64,000 nucleotides of DNA from Pseudoalteromonas sp. MMG010 (lineage in GTDB: Bacteria; Pseudomonadota; Gammaproteobacteria; Enterobacterales; Alteromonadaceae): NCBI RefSeq assembly GCF_018100905.1, contig NZ_JAGJEG010000007.1, positions 124,001-188,000 on the forward strand, written 5' to 3'. Position 1 is the first letter of the stretch, and each line of letters begins with the position of its first letter. The notes below the pieces were generated by a model, which did not search any database, was not told the origin of the DNA, and was given only the letters and a program-made list of their open reading frames with translations. A program made the position numbers and the translations under genes. Shown piece by piece: positions 29,610 to 38,438 of the stretch.

Positions 29610-30173
29610 TTAATATTCTTCTAATCTTTGTATGTTAAGACGATATTGTTGTTCATGCTCTGTTAGTTGAGTCAACGCGCCATTATAGGTTATTTCTCGA
29701 ATTAATGCGTTATTTCGATAAAAAAGTCGAGTTAGTTGGCCATTTTTTGTTACTTGTTCAACAGCAACATTCGCCATCGCGGCACGTCTTATTGCATCAA
29801 TCGGCCAAAAAGCACTTTGCATATCGTAAATTACTTTTGTGGGATCTAAAGCTGCATTGAGTACTTCCGCGTTTATAAACTGCCCAGTATTACTATCAAA
29901 TTTTAGCTGGCTTATTGGCATGCCTTCGGGTGTTAATGCGGCAACATTTATAATGTGTTGTTCAAATTCAGTTGAGACTATTAATGAGTGTTCAACCACA
30001 CCTGAAAACGTAAAACTCTCAAGCCAACCGCGTCCCACTAATTGTTCAGTAATGGGCATCAAGCTAAATAAAGCCGGCGCTTTTACACGGCTATTAATTG
30101 CACTTTCGCATCCAACTAAAGTAAACAAATAAAAAGCGATGACGAGTAATTTATAGTGTGATAAATAACCCAT
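29610..30173 (-). CDS. DUF3261 lipoprotein (ApeN-like)
   Basis: 187 residues with a lipoprotein signal (LVGC lipobox, Cys at about 22), so probably an outer-membrane lipoprotein. The rest is strand-rich and fits the DUF3261 family that accompanies aryl polyene clusters. A role in taking the finished pigment to or into the outer membrane, with ApeL and ApeM, is plausible but unproven. It is separated from apeO by one base. Confidence 0.82.
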   Translation of the reverse strand: MGYLSHYKLLVIAFYLFTLVGCESAINSRVKAPALFSLMPITEQLVGRGWLESFTFSGVVEHSLIVSTEFEQHIINVAALTPEGMPISQLKFDSNTGQFINAEVLNAALDPTKVIYDMQSAFWPIDAIRRAAMANVAVEQVTKNGQLTRLFYRNNALIREITYNGALTQLTEHEQQYRLNIQRLEEY

Positions 30174-31451
30174 TTAAATCACTGATGCCATTGTTTCACT
30201 GGTATCCTCTGGTTCGCATATCTGCTGTAAAATACGCAGTCCACGCTCGGTATTTTTTACAAATGGATTCTCTTTATCCCACGCATACCCGGCTAAAATA
30301 GAACATACCATCGCTTTTACATCAGGTTGGCCATCGGAGAAAAAGATAACTGACTGTAAACTGGTGTCATACCACGAATTAACAAAGTATTTAAATACAT
30401 CTATACCTTCACGCAATGGCACTTCATAGTCATGTTTCCAATCAACGGGCGCACCATTTAATTGCTTTATAACCAATTCAGACGCCTGCACTGCAGAGCG
30501 AAGTGCAATGGTGACACCGGATGAAAAAACGGGATCTAAAAACTCACCAGCGTTACCTAGTAGGGCAAAATTATCACCGTGTAAGCGTTTTACATTCGCT
30601 GAGTAACCACCAATGGTGCGCACTGGGGCAATAATTTTGGCATCACTGAGTAAAGAAGATAAATTGTCGTCTTCTTTAATAAAGCTTAGCAATGTTTGCT
30701 CTAAGTCTTTATCGCCTTTAACGATTTGATCTGTTTCGCCAACCACACCAACACTAATTGTACTGTCGCTAAAAGGGATAGCCCAAAACCAAACATCGGG
30801 TAAAGTGGGATGAACAGTAATTAAAATTTTATTACGATCGAATTGGCTGTCACAAATATTGTCTTTAAAGTGAGTAAATATGGCTTTGCGTTTAGTCAGC
30901 TCGCTGGGCTCTTCTAAATCCATTAAACGAGGCAAAACTCGGCCAAAACCGCTGCCATCGAGTGTAAAACGTGCACTAATTTTTGTTGTTTCTTGTGTAT
31001 TTAAATCTACGACTTCTAAAACCGTGCCTTCACTATCAGTAGAAAAGCCCGTAACACTATGAGAAAAACGAATTTCAGCACCTTGTTTTATAGCTTGCTC
31101 AGCGAGCAAGTTATCAAACTGAGCGCGTTTAACTTGGTAGGTTGTCCCTGGGCCTTTACTAAATTTTTCTTCAAAGTTAAAGTTAGTGTGATGGCCACTG
31201 CGATAAAATGCGGCACCATTTTTAAATTGAAAACCTAATTCATCAGCTTGTTCAAGTAATGCCTCTAACATATTAGCTTGTGCTAAATAACTCATTGATT
31301 GCGGTAATAAACTCTCGCCAATAGAAAAACGTGGAAACGTATCACGCTCAACTAAACATACCGATAATCCTTGTTGCATTAATAAACTTGCCGCCACGGT
31401 TGCCGATGGTCCAGCGCCTATAATCGTTACATCATAATCGAAAGATGCCAT
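30174..31451 (-). CDS. Flavin-dependent halogenase-like oxidoreductase
   Basis: 425 residues. The FAD site is GAGPSATVAASLL (12-24), followed by RFSIGESLLPQS (41-52), a stretch typical of halogenases acting on phenols and pyrroles. A lysine, K77 (FQFKNGA), stands where such enzymes carry the catalytic Lys. The halogenase mark WxWxIP is present at 221-226 (WFWAIP). These features favour halogenation of the aryl ring or polyene, as known for brominated xanthomonadins. A hydroxylase cannot be excluded, since related monooxygenases share the fold. It overlaps the MMPL gene stop by one base. Confidence 0.8.
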   Translation of the reverse strand: MASFDYDVTIIGAGPSATVAASLLMQQGLSVCLVERDTFPRFSIGESLLPQSMSYLAQANMLEALLEQADELGFQFKNGAAFYRSGHHTNFNFEEKFSKGPGTTYQVKRAQFDNLLAEQAIKQGAEIRFSHSVTGFSTDSEGTVLEVVDLNTQETTKISARFTLDGSGFGRVLPRLMDLEEPSELTKRKAIFTHFKDNICDSQFDRNKILITVHPTLPDVWFWAIPFSDSTISVGVVGETDQIVKGDKDLEQTLLSFIKEDDNLSSLLSDAKIIAPVRTIGGYSANVKRLHGDNFALLGNAGEFLDPVFSSGVTIALRSAVQASELVIKQLNGAPVDWKHDYEVPLREGIDVFKYFVNSWYDTSLQSVIFFSDGQPDVKAMVCSILAGYAWDKENPFVKNTERGLRILQQICEPEDTSETMASVI

Positions 31452-33766
31452 TAAATAATCCTTTTTGATATCTGAGCTAAACGTGGTGCAATAAAAAACA
31501 CCACAACCACTCCTACAAACACGGTAAAACCAAATTGGCTAATCGCAGGAGTTGAACTAAAAATTAAAATTGCAAACACAAACAGTGAACTGAGCGCTGA
31601 TACGGTCGTTGTCAGCGTAATTTTTTCACAACATCCATGTTCGGCATAAAAAACACAGTAATCTAATCCTAACGCAAGAATTAAAATCCCTGCGACATAG
31701 TTAAAAATACTTAACTGTTCGAATACCAATAAGCTACACAATAAAGCAAGTAACATAGCAATAACGGGACGGCTAACGGCTAATACTGCACGGCTAAAAC
31801 CATATCGTTTAGTAAATACAATTAAAGCACCTAATAACGCTAACAGGTAAATACCGATTAATTGGTTTTTAAACTGGCCAATTTGCTCGCTTACCAAACC
31901 TACTTTATCAATAAAACTTGTACCTTCATAGGTACTTAGATCATGTTTTAATACATTAACATCCGTTATATTAGCTAACTTAATAACACTAAAAAAATGC
32001 GCCGATTGCACCAACCATTGATTTGCATACATAGCGCTTATTGGCATCGTTTGCCATTGCTGAGGTGTTAAAAAAACCTCGTCTTGGGTTGTTATAACTC
32101 GATTGCCAAGCAGTTGTTGTAATGGCTCAAACATGCCTTGCTCATAACCTTGATATATTAGTTGCTGGGCCGATTTTTGTGTATTCACACTGGGTAACCA
32201 AGTGCTAATAGAAGAGAAATCAGCAATAACACCTTGCTCACGTAAACGCGTTAATAAAGGAGTGAGCGATTCACTGCGCAATAATGTTTGTTGTGCGCTT
32301 TCACCTTGCACTAAAATATAACGGCTATCCCAATTAGCACCTAAAATAGTCATTATTTTTTGTTGTTGTTCGTTTAAACTCGCCTTTGAGCTATAAAACA
32401 ATCGAGGATCATTTTGCGAAGGAGATACCCACAGCACCGCTATAACCGCAATCGTTCCTAACCAAACCCATATGGGTGAAATCCGCCACTGTAAGTAACG
32501 TAGTTGCAGCGCGTTTAGCTGAGAAATATAACGTGGAATTGAAAGCGATTTTGCATGAATAAAGCCACTTAACAGCGGAAAGACCAACATGACACACAAC
32601 AATGCGCCAAATAACCCAGCCACAGTAAATACCGCGATTTGTTTGAACAAGTTAAGGGGCGTTAACATTAAAATCAAATAACCTGCGGTTGTCGTAATAA
32701 ACCCTAACAACAATGAGCTACGAATTGAGTTTAAAGGGTTTTTAAAGTTTAGTTTACTCGCAAATCGCAATTCACTTAAAGCATGAAAACTATAATCAGC
32801 AGCAATACCAATTAGTGTGACGGCAAAGACTAATGTTAAAATATTAACGTCATTAAAAAATAACTGCAGTGCAGCAAAACCGTATAACACACTCACCGAA
32901 ACCACAAATAAAGTACACAACACACTACTCATACTACGATAAACAACACACAATAAAAGCAAGGTAGCGACAATAGATAAGCTGCCATATAAGGTCATTT
33001 CATGCTCAGCACTACGACTGGCATCGGCGGTAAAAAAAGCCGCGCCTGTCACAAGCACTTCGCTAAGCGGGTCGACTTCAATCCCCTCTATATGCTGAAC
33101 AATCTCTTTGGCCGTATTTATATCAAGCCCGGGTTTATCACTATTAAAATAGATCAGTACATAAAAAGTAGGTTGATCATTAACGACATGCTGCGCAATT
33201 AAGAAACCTTGCTCGTTGGTTAAGTTTAACGCGGGTAAATTTTGGCGAGTAAAAAAGTCAGCTAACGATAATGTCATATCGTATTCAAAGGTCGCAGCAA
33301 TCCAGGGCGATCCAATGTCATTTAATAAATTAAATTGCAGATTAAATAATGTGTCTTTATCACCGCTTTGTAGTGCTTTAGCAAAAGAGGCGCTCACTAG
33401 CTTTTGGGCATAAGGGGCGTAACTTTGGCTTATTTCATCTAATGTAGGGAGCTTAGAAAATTGGCTTTTAACCGTAATGTGATCTAATTCAGCAAGCTTA
33501 TTGGCAAAGGCACGTGCTTGGTGTATTGCTAAATTTTTATCTTTATTACCTATTAATACAATATGCTGGCGTAACTGTTGCTGCTCAACTTTATTCGTCG
33601 CAGCAGCAACGATAGGATCTTGTTGTATGTCAAATACTTGGTTTATATCTGCCACCACAGTAAAACTATGGTTTAACTGTAAATATATAAACACAGCTAA
33701 CAATAACGTTAACTGCGCACACCAAATAAAAAATTTATTGCGCGAGCTTAACTTTATCCATTTCAT
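31451..33766 (-). CDS. MMPL/RND-type exporter (ApeM-like)
   Basis: 771 residues in two similar halves. Each has one membrane helix, a large periplasmic domain, and a group of helices: first group about 235-420, second about 640-765. RND-type stretches such as VFAVTLIGIAADYSFHALSE and AGILILALGLDYCVFYAEHG carry the charged residues for proton coupling. It is the usual APE cluster exporter, thought to lift the lipid-linked pigment from the inner membrane toward the outer membrane together with the LolA-like protein. The start lies inside the preceding gene. Confidence 0.88.
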   Translation of the reverse strand: MKWIKLSSRNKFFIWCAQLTLLLAVFIYLQLNHSFTVVADINQVFDIQQDPIVAAATNKVEQQQLRQHIVLIGNKDKNLAIHQARAFANKLAELDHITVKSQFSKLPTLDEISQSYAPYAQKLVSASFAKALQSGDKDTLFNLQFNLLNDIGSPWIAATFEYDMTLSLADFFTRQNLPALNLTNEQGFLIAQHVVNDQPTFYVLIYFNSDKPGLDINTAKEIVQHIEGIEVDPLSEVLVTGAAFFTADASRSAEHEMTLYGSLSIVATLLLLCVVYRSMSSVLCTLFVVSVSVLYGFAALQLFFNDVNILTLVFAVTLIGIAADYSFHALSELRFASKLNFKNPLNSIRSSLLLGFITTTAGYLILMLTPLNLFKQIAVFTVAGLFGALLCVMLVFPLLSGFIHAKSLSIPRYISQLNALQLRYLQWRISPIWVWLGTIAVIAVLWVSPSQNDPRLFYSSKASLNEQQQKIMTILGANWDSRYILVQGESAQQTLLRSESLTPLLTRLREQGVIADFSSISTWLPSVNTQKSAQQLIYQGYEQGMFEPLQQLLGNRVITTQDEVFLTPQQWQTMPISAMYANQWLVQSAHFFSVIKLANITDVNVLKHDLSTYEGTSFIDKVGLVSEQIGQFKNQLIGIYLLALLGALIVFTKRYGFSRAVLAVSRPVIAMLLALLCSLLVFEQLSIFNYVAGILILALGLDYCVFYAEHGCCEKITLTTTVSALSSLFVFAILIFSSTPAISQFGFTVFVGVVVVFFIAPRLAQISKRII

Positions 33767-34313
33767 TTTGTGTCAGCGCCTTGCTTTTTAGCGTCATTGT
33801 TATTGTTGTTTGGTTTTTTTGCTGATCGGTTATCATTATCTGTCGTTGCGTTTCGCCTTCTGCGCATAACAAAACGGTTTCAAACAAATTTAAAATTTGT
33901 GTATCAATCGGCTTTAGTTCAATACACGTAGCCACGTCTTGAGGTGTTATTTGCCAATCTTGCGAAGCAATACGGCCACTGAGCAATTTAGCTAAAAGCT
34001 GATTAAAACGCTGCTCTTTAGTAACTAACTGATAACGAGCCTCGTTAGCATCTCGGCGGTAAATCCCTTGCGCTAACAGTAACATTTCACTTTCTAATGG
34101 TGTTAGCGTGTGCCAATAAACTTGCGCGTCATACAAGATAAAATTGCCTGTCGATTTAATTTTTCGTTTTAAAAATGTGAATTTTTTTTGTTGCTCAAAC
34201 TGCCACACACTATCGTTAATTGTAAATTGGTTTAAATCTACATCGGTTGACTTTGCCTGTACAACAGTACTGAGGGCCGTTAACACGAGTAAAAAATTAA
34301 AAAGCTTATACAT
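33735..34313 (-). CDS. LolA-like periplasmic carrier (ApeL-like)
   Basis: 192 residues with a signal peptide (about 1-20, ending VQAKS). The mature part is a LolA-like half-barrel: FTINDSVWQFEQQKKFTFLKRKIKSTGNFILY and a later VYWHTLTPLESEMLL. Such proteins accompany aryl polyene exporters and are expected to carry the lipidic pigment across the periplasm. The 3' end overlaps the MMPL gene by 32 bases, and the start overlaps the thioesterase stop. Confidence 0.85.
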   Translation of the reverse strand: MYKLFNFLLVLTALSTVVQAKSTDVDLNQFTINDSVWQFEQQKKFTFLKRKIKSTGNFILYDAQVYWHTLTPLESEMLLLAQGIYRRDANEARYQLVTKEQRFNQLLAKLLSGRIASQDWQITPQDVATCIELKPIDTQILNLFETVLLCAEGETQRQIMITDQQKNQTTITMTLKSKALTQNEMDKVKLAQ

Positions 34314-34731
34314 AGGCTTTTACTTTATCGGTAAATACAGCCGGAGATTCAAACTGTAGCTCTTCATTAACTAAATCAATCGCCACTTGAATAGTGTAAG
34401 CTTTATTTAAGATTTTATGACTATCTAAACATTCAATTTTATAGTCGATTTTAATCCTCGTTTCATACTCAACCAAATCTGCATGAATACGAATACGAGA
34501 ACCAAATTTGGCCGACGCAACATACTTTAAGCGCATATCAACTATCGGCCACATATAGCCAGACTCTTCCATCGCATTGTAATTATATCCAATTTTATTT
34601 AATAGCTCGCAACGCGCATCTTCAATGTATTTCACATAGTTACCGTGCCATACAATACGCATTGGATCTAAATCATAAAATGGCACCACCATATCTAATG
34701 ATGCACTTACAATGGCTTTGGACTTTTTCAT
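34306..34731 (-). CDS. Hot-dog acyl-CoA/ACP thioesterase (ApeK-like)
   Basis: 141 residues from the ATG at 34731, which has AGGA 6 bases upstream; the longer frame starting at 34767 would overlap the ammonia-lyase. Family 4-hydroxybenzoyl-CoA thioesterase fold: VPFYDLDPMRIVWHGNYVKYIEDAR with the catalytic Asp. It corresponds to ApeK of aryl polyene clusters and is thought to release or proofread acyl-ACP intermediates. Confidence 0.87.
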   Translation of the reverse strand: MKKSKAIVSASLDMVVPFYDLDPMRIVWHGNYVKYIEDARCELLNKIGYNYNAMEESGYMWPIVDMRLKYVASAKFGSRIRIHADLVEYETRIKIDYKIECLDSHKILNKAYTIQVAIDLVNEELQFESPAVFTDKVKAYV

Positions 34732-34748
34732 AGCTTTCCTAATGTAAA

Positions 34749-36299
34749 TTATTGGTATAAAGACCAACGTTGAGTTTGGATATACTCAATAGTTTGACGT
34801 AACAATTTATCAGTAGGTCTATCTTCTTCAAGTAAATCAAAAAAGCTAGCTACATCATCAATCATTGCCGTAATTTCTGGGTTAAGTGAGTCCGCGTCTA
34901 TTTCATTATTTAAAATGCGAATACGTACTCCCTGCACTGCCGCTAATAAAGTAGCGGCTAGTACTTGCTCTGTTAATTGTAAAATGCGCAAACAATCACG
35001 TGCAGCAATTGTCCCCATACTTACTTTATCTTGGTTATGACACTCTGTAGAACGCGAAAAAACACTCGCAGGCATGGTTAATTTAAGTGCCTCGGCAGTC
35101 CATGCAGAACACCCTATTTGTATCGCTTTAAAACCATGATTTATGTAACTGCGCTCACTTGAGGCAGCACTTAAGTTAGATGGCAAGCCATGATTCATTT
35201 TTACATCAACTAGCGTGGCAATTTGGCGATCAGCTAAATCGGCTAAATTAGCAACACAGTTTTTCATCGAATCCATTGCCATTGCAATGTGGCCACCATA
35301 AAAGTGCCCGCCGTGTAATACATGCTCGCCAACCCCGTCAATAATCGGGTTATCGTTAGCACTGTTTAACTCGTTTTCAATCATGTTACGTAGCCAAGGT
35401 AAACTATCCTCTAGTACACCAATAACATGCGGTGCGCAACGAATCGAGTATCGATCTTGTAAACGATGAGAGTTACGTGGGTGCTCAACATGATTTAAAT
35501 CGTGCTGAATACGTTTAGCTACATTTTGCTGACCTGGATGTGGCTTCACGCTGAATAAAATATCATCAAAGTGATTACTATTGCCTTTAAGTGCAATACT
35601 TGCCAACGCAGTTATACGCGTCATTAGTTTGCTTGCATATTCACTACGGTCATAAGCTTGACACGCTAACGCAGTCATCACTGCGGTACCGTTCATAATC
35701 GCTAAGCCTTCTTTAGGGCGCAAAGTAATAGGCTCTATACCTTCTTGCTCAAACGCAACCAGTGAATTAACTACTTGGTCTTTGTAATAGGTGTCGCGCT
35801 CACCAATTAAGCTACCCGCCACGTACGATAATGGGGTTAAATCACCACTTGCTCCTACCGACCCTTCTTGTGGGATCACTGGGATAATATCGCGGTTAAT
35901 CATTTCAACGAGTAGTTTTAATAAATCCCAGCTCACACCTGAGTAACCTTGAGATAATGAAGCTAAACGTGCCGCTAATATTAACTTGCCTTGTTCTTTG
36001 GTAAAAAAGTCACCTAAACCACAACCATGAAAGCGAGTTAAGTGCATTGGCAACTCGTTAACCAGCTCAAGTGGAATTTCAACAGTACATGAATCACCGT
36101 AGCCGGTTGTTACACCATAAATATGACCTTCGTCTTTTAAAAGCTTATCTAAAAAAGCAACGGCACTGTCAATTTTTTCTGCAAATTGTGAATCGCCTGA
36201 TAAAGCAACGCTACGATCATTTTTAACAACACTGATAATATCTTCGATTGTCAAACGTCCTGCACCAAATAACAGGTGGTTTGATTTATTATTTTCCAT
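34749..36299 (-). CDS. Aromatic amino acid ammonia-lyase (HAL/PAL/TAL family)
   Basis: 516 residues. The Ala-Ser-Gly triad forming the MIO cofactor is at 150-152 (GSVGASGDLTPLSY), and the catalytic Tyr is Y61 (IYGVTTGYG). At the pair that helps separate His, Tyr and Phe lyases, this protein reads F90-H91 (LTRFHGCG). The usual readings are S-H in HAL, H-L in TAL and F-L in PAL, so the substrate cannot be read off. In flexirubin clusters a Tyr lyase supplies the 4-hydroxycinnamate starter, and context supports that role here. It overlaps the acyltransferase gene by 11 bases. Confidence 0.88.
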   Translation of the reverse strand: MENNKSNHLLFGAGRLTIEDIISVVKNDRSVALSGDSQFAEKIDSAVAFLDKLLKDEGHIYGVTTGYGDSCTVEIPLELVNELPMHLTRFHGCGLGDFFTKEQGKLILAARLASLSQGYSGVSWDLLKLLVEMINRDIIPVIPQEGSVGASGDLTPLSYVAGSLIGERDTYYKDQVVNSLVAFEQEGIEPITLRPKEGLAIMNGTAVMTALACQAYDRSEYASKLMTRITALASIALKGNSNHFDDILFSVKPHPGQQNVAKRIQHDLNHVEHPRNSHRLQDRYSIRCAPHVIGVLEDSLPWLRNMIENELNSANDNPIIDGVGEHVLHGGHFYGGHIAMAMDSMKNCVANLADLADRQIATLVDVKMNHGLPSNLSAASSERSYINHGFKAIQIGCSAWTAEALKLTMPASVFSRSTECHNQDKVSMGTIAARDCLRILQLTEQVLAATLLAAVQGVRIRILNNEIDADSLNPEITAMIDDVASFFDLLEEDRPTDKLLRQTIEYIQTQRWSLYQ

Positions 36300-37293
36300 T
36301 TACTGAATTCTCCAGATCTTTACTAGGCTTAGGATCATTGTTTGACGATTTAGGCCAAAAATTAAAAAAATTGTACCATTGGTAAGGGGCTTTCATACAA
36401 TAGAACTCTAACCGCTGGGCAAAACGATTAGCCATTGCTTGAAAGTGAGCTTGACGGTCTTTACGTTTAACTTTTACAGGATCGGCAAACTTTTCGATAT
36501 ACGTTTTATAACCGCCTTGTTCATTTAAACAAAACATTAAAAAAACCGGGCATTCCATAATATTGGCTAATGCAAAAGGCCCCACGGCAAACGGGGCTTG
36601 TTCACCTAAAAAAGAGGCTTTATGAACACTGTCGGGGTTATTTACAGACGTTCTGTCGGCAAAAATAACAATGGCTTCACCATCATCAATTTTTTGTTTT
36701 AGTTTAATCGTGTCATCAATACCAAAGTCATTAATATGAATAAAGTTAATCGCAGCATCCTGATTCACCTTTTTCAAAAAATTATTAAACGACGGTGTAT
36801 GCTCATTATAAGTAATCACATTAAGTGGGCGTTTGTTTTCACCCATACTAAAAATAGCGCGACAAATCTCCATGTTACCTAAATGGGCACTAAAAATAAC
36901 CGCGCCTTTGCTTTGTAACAGTTCTTCGTACCCTTGCGGTGTAGCTATTTCTAAATCTTTTATATTAACTTTGCCTAACCAGGCATCAAATTTATCTAAA
37001 ATCGCCATACCAAATGAAAAATACAGCTTAAACCCTTGCTTAAATCGCGCCCAACCTTGGCGCTTTGGCTGGTTCATTGTCGTATTTAGGTTATCTAAGT
37101 AATGCCAAATTGCCTGACGTGATAATCGCCCTGTGACATAAAAATAAAACATCACTGGCGTTAATACTATTTTAAATAACCATTTACCAAACACTTTATA
37201 AATAAAGACTAATATTTCAATGCCCAACATCGATCCGCGCTCTTTTAGCTCAGACCAATGAAATGCGGTTTGTTCTTTTTGCTGTTCTGACAC
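36289..37293 (-). CDS. LpxL/HtrB-type lysophospholipid acyltransferase
   Basis: 334 residues with the LABLAT-type motif HLGNME (137-142) after one or two N-terminal hydrophobic segments (about 25-55). Homologous to lipid A late acyltransferases, but its place in the APE cluster beside a glycosyltransferase matches the ApeJ region. Expected to attach an acyl group to the lipid or glycolipid anchor of the pigment. A Pro/Lys/Asn-rich tail follows residue 315. The start lies 8 bases after the glycosyltransferase stop. Confidence 0.85.
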   Translation of the reverse strand: MSEQQKEQTAFHWSELKERGSMLGIEILVFIYKVFGKWLFKIVLTPVMFYFYVTGRLSRQAIWHYLDNLNTTMNQPKRQGWARFKQGFKLYFSFGMAILDKFDAWLGKVNIKDLEIATPQGYEELLQSKGAVIFSAHLGNMEICRAIFSMGENKRPLNVITYNEHTPSFNNFLKKVNQDAAINFIHINDFGIDDTIKLKQKIDDGEAIVIFADRTSVNNPDSVHKASFLGEQAPFAVGPFALANIMECPVFLMFCLNEQGGYKTYIEKFADPVKVKRKDRQAHFQAMANRFAQRLEFYCMKAPYQWYNFFNFWPKSSNNDPKPSKDLENSVNGK

Positions 37294-37301
37294 CGCGATT
37301 C

Positions 37302-38036
37302 CTATTTAAACTTATTTGCAATTAAACGAGGTAAGCGAAGTAACATTCCAAAAAATAAGCGGGTATGCATTTTTGAAATTAATACGTTATCTTCCCAAAC
37401 ATTAAAATGTGAAACGCCGTTTTCGGGGTAATGGACCTTAGTTTTAATAAACTCAACAGGCGTACCTTGCCAAAAAAGCTTCACCATTATTTCGATGTCA
37501 AAGTCCATTTTATTGCCCAAAGTTGAGCTTTTAATTAAACGGTCGTACGCGGCTAATGGATACACTCTAAAACCACACATGGTATCTTTTAATTGCAATG
37601 ATAACGTTTCTATATACACCCAAAAATGCGTAATAAAACGCCCATAATAACGCCCTTTTGAAATAGAGCTATCGTAAACTGGCTGACCACTAACTAATGC
37701 GGTGGGTGCAAACTTAGACCGGCTAATTAATTGCTCAACATCATTTAAATCATGCTGTCCATCCGCATCAACTTGTATGGCGTGCGTCCAACCTGCTGTA
37801 AACGCATGGCTTAACCCTGTTTGCACTGCGGCACCTTTGCCTCCATTTTGACTACGACGCACCAGTGTGACTAACTCAAACTTATTCGCGACTTTATCTA
37901 AAACTTGCTGTGTTTGTGCATCAGAGCCATCATCAACCAAAATAATTGGTAAATTAAAGGCCACTAAAGCATCGAGTGTGTCTTCAATGACAAGATGATG
38001 ATTATAATTTGGGATCACAAATCCATATTGACTCAT
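37302..38036 (-). CDS. Family 2 glycosyltransferase
   Basis: 244 residues, GT-A fold. The opening VIPNYNHHLVIEDTLDAL, the nucleotide-binding VDDGSDA (34-40), NGGKGAAVQTGL and the metal-binding D90-A-D92 (VDADGQHD) are all present. No membrane helix except a short C-terminal hydrophobic part. In the APE cluster the glycosyltransferase and acyltransferase are believed to build the lipid anchor. Twenty-one bases separate it from the dehydratase gene. Confidence 0.88.
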   Translation of the reverse strand: MSQYGFVIPNYNHHLVIEDTLDALVAFNLPIILVDDGSDAQTQQVLDKVANKFELVTLVRRSQNGGKGAAVQTGLSHAFTAGWTHAIQVDADGQHDLNDVEQLISRSKFAPTALVSGQPVYDSSISKGRYYGRFITHFWVYIETLSLQLKDTMCGFRVYPLAAYDRLIKSSTLGNKMDFDIEIMVKLFWQGTPVEFIKTKVHYPENGVSHFNVWEDNVLISKMHTRLFFGMLLRLPRLIANKFK

Positions 38037-38057
38037 AATTTTATATCTCTTATTGGC

Positions 38058-38438
38058 CTAATCAGCGATGACAACTTTGCCTGAGGCATGCTGGCCATGT
38101 GTAGAGCTATAGCTAAAGCTGTATTTATTCGTCTTAATTTCCTTAAGCACCAACTCTACTTGATAATTTGGTTGTACAATTATTTGAAATTTTAAAGCAT
38201 CAACCGACATCACTTTATCGCAATCTACCTGCAAATACGTCTTTAAATAATGCATAACCCAATCTAACTGAACCACACCGGGTAATATTGCAGCTTGATC
38301 AAAATGACCTTGAAAATAATATAGATTTTCTGGAATCGTTAAATTTAAGCGTACACTTTGTGGCGTTTTTTCAATTACTTCGCAAATCGGCTTATATACA
38401 AAATCAGTCAAACAATTTCTCCAATTGTGTTTTTTCAA
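38058..38438 (-). CDS. apeI: Hot-dog 3-hydroxyacyl-ACP dehydratase subunit (ApeI-like)
   Basis: 126 residues, FabZ/FabA-like hot-dog fold. The segment NLYYFQGHFDQAAILPGVVQLDWVMHYL contains the catalytic His within GHF and the following helix. ApeI and ApeP form a mixed dehydratase in the characterised aryl polyene pathway. The start overlaps the end of apeH by 35 bases. The gene is in the expected order apeE-apeF-apeG-apeH-apeI. Confidence 0.88.
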   Translation of the reverse strand: MKKHNWRNCLTDFVYKPICEVIEKTPQSVRLNLTIPENLYYFQGHFDQAAILPGVVQLDWVMHYLKTYLQVDCDKVMSVDALKFQIIVQPNYQVELVLKEIKTNKYSFSYSSTHGQHASGKVVIAD

